6,774 nt of DNA from an uncultured Odoribacter sp. GTDB lineage: Bacteria > Bacteroidota > Bacteroidia > Bacteroidales > Marinifilaceae. The notes under the pieces are model-generated. The model searched no databases. It saw only the letters and a list, made by a program, of their open reading frames with translations, and was not told where the DNA came from. Position 1 is the stretch's first letter. Each line of letters begins with the position of its first letter. The position numbers and the translations under genes were made by a program. Shown here one piece after another: positions 6,106 to 6,774 of this stretch. The DNA is taken from positions 1 to 6,774 of the forward strand of contig CAMWQQ010000084.1 of assembly GCA_947176455.1 (NCBI GenBank), in the 5' to 3' direction.

Positions 6106-6774
6106 TTATTTTATCAGACTCTTTCCGGTCATCTCTGCGGGCTGAGCCACTCCCATGATTTCGAGAACGGTAGGCGCAACATCCGCCAATACGCCCGACC
6201 GGAGCGACTTGCCGGTTTGTTCCGTCACCCAGATGCAAGGCACCGGATTCAATGAATGCGCCGTATTGGGCGTGCCGTCGCCATTGATGGCATTGTCCGC
6301 ATTCCCGTGGTCGGCAATAATCAACACGTCATAACCGTTGGCACGTGCCGCCGTCACCACTTTCTCCACACATTTGTCAACGGTTGCCACCGCCTTCTGT
6401 ATCGCCTCATATACGCCGGTATGTCCCACCATATCGCCATTGGCAAAGTTCAGACAAACAAAATCGGCGGATTTCGCATTCAGTTGCTCCACCAATTTCT
6501 CCGCAACTTCCGGAGCGGACATTTCGGGCTGCAAGTCATAAGTAGCCACCTTGGGTGAAGGTACCAAAATCCGGTTTTCTCCCTCAAACTGCGCCTCACG
6601 ACCTCCGTTGAAGAAGAAGGTAACGTGCGCATACTTCTCGGTTTCAGCAATGCGCAACTGCTTCAAACCGGCTTTGCTGATGACTTCTCCCAGCGTATTT
6701 TCAACATTCTCCTTGTTGAAAAGGATATGCAAGCCCTCGAAAGTAGCATCGTAAGGCGTCATGCAACAGTAATA
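6106..6774 (-). CDS. gpmI: 2,3-bisphosphoglycerate-independent phosphoglycerate mutase, C-terminal part (partial)
   Basis: GpmI interconverts 3- and 2-phosphoglycerate in lower glycolysis and gluconeogenesis, using two Mn ions and a phosphoserine intermediate. The frame is open to the right edge: YYCC precedes the Met at 6762, and YYCCMTPYD is internal family sequence, so that Met is not the start. Numbering from this Met, metal ligands are visible as Asp110 and His114 in NGDMVGHTG, Asp151-His152 in IIADHGNAD, and His169 in [28 protein letters not shown] (38-54) is the signature block next to the active site. The serine nucleophile and N-terminal metal ligands lie outside the window. About 222 of roughly 505 residues are present, ending with a normal C-terminus and TAA. 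Confidence 0.98.
   Translation of the reverse strand, partial: YYCCMTPYDATFEGLHILFNKENVENTLGEVISKAGLKQLRIAETEKYAHVTFFFNGGREAQFEGENRILVPSPKVATYDLQPEMSAPEVAEKLVEQLNAKSADFVCLNFANGDMVGHTGVYEAIQKAVATVDKCVEKVVTAARANGYDVLIIADHGNADNAINGDGTPNTAHSLNPVPCIWVTEQTGKSLRSGVLADVAPTVLEIMGVAQPAEMTGKSLIK

Noticed and set aside
6106..6762. start codon of gpmI at 6762
   Set aside because: The frame continues upstream with YYCC to the edge, and YYCCMTPYD is internal GpmI sequence; the true start is outside the window.

Overview
The window looks like chromosomal core sequence from a Bacteroides-type Bacteroidota. Three things point there: protein signatures that read as Bacteroides versions of GcvP, GpmI, RsmD, DUF3822 and DUF3109; a textbook Bacteroides promoter (TTTG, 19 bases, TAnnTTTG) in front of the tRNA gene; and gene starts that mostly lack strong Shine-Dalgarno sequences. 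No mobile element, CRISPR array or clear sign of transfer was seen.

Layout. Positions 1-174 are an AT-rich upstream region with a candidate promoter, two small leader hairpins and possibly the first codons of a divergent gene running off the left edge. Positions 175-2192 (plus strand) are a tight three-gene unit: a membrane-anchored protein of unknown function, a DUF3822-type protein, and rsmD (16S rRNA m2G966 methyltransferase). The gaps are 9 nt and then a 10-nt overlap. A strong terminator hairpin lies between the convergent rsmD and gcvP ends, with its U-tract serving gcvP. Positions 2240-5107 (minus) are a full-length gcvP (glycine cleavage P protein). Further right, all on the minus strand, come tRNA-His(GTG) with its own promoter and terminator, a cysteine-rich DUF3109 protein, another terminator, and the C-terminal part of gpmI running off the right edge.

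Function. gpmI (lower glycolysis), gcvP (one-carbon and glycine metabolism), rsmD and tRNA-His (translation) are housekeeping genes. The most open biology is in the first two genes. The first has a pilin/pseudopilin-like N-terminal half without a recognisable prepilin cleavage motif. The second has a layout like a degenerate actin-fold (PilM/GspL-like) protein. This could be an undescribed, reduced type IV filament-like or envelope module, but the idea rests on pattern reading and would need structure prediction. Smaller points of interest are a perfect 12-bp palindrome in the gcvP leader, a U-U mismatch in the tRNA-His acceptor stem, an 11-cysteine DUF3109 protein, and a terminator arm that could also pair with the ribosome-binding region of the next gene.
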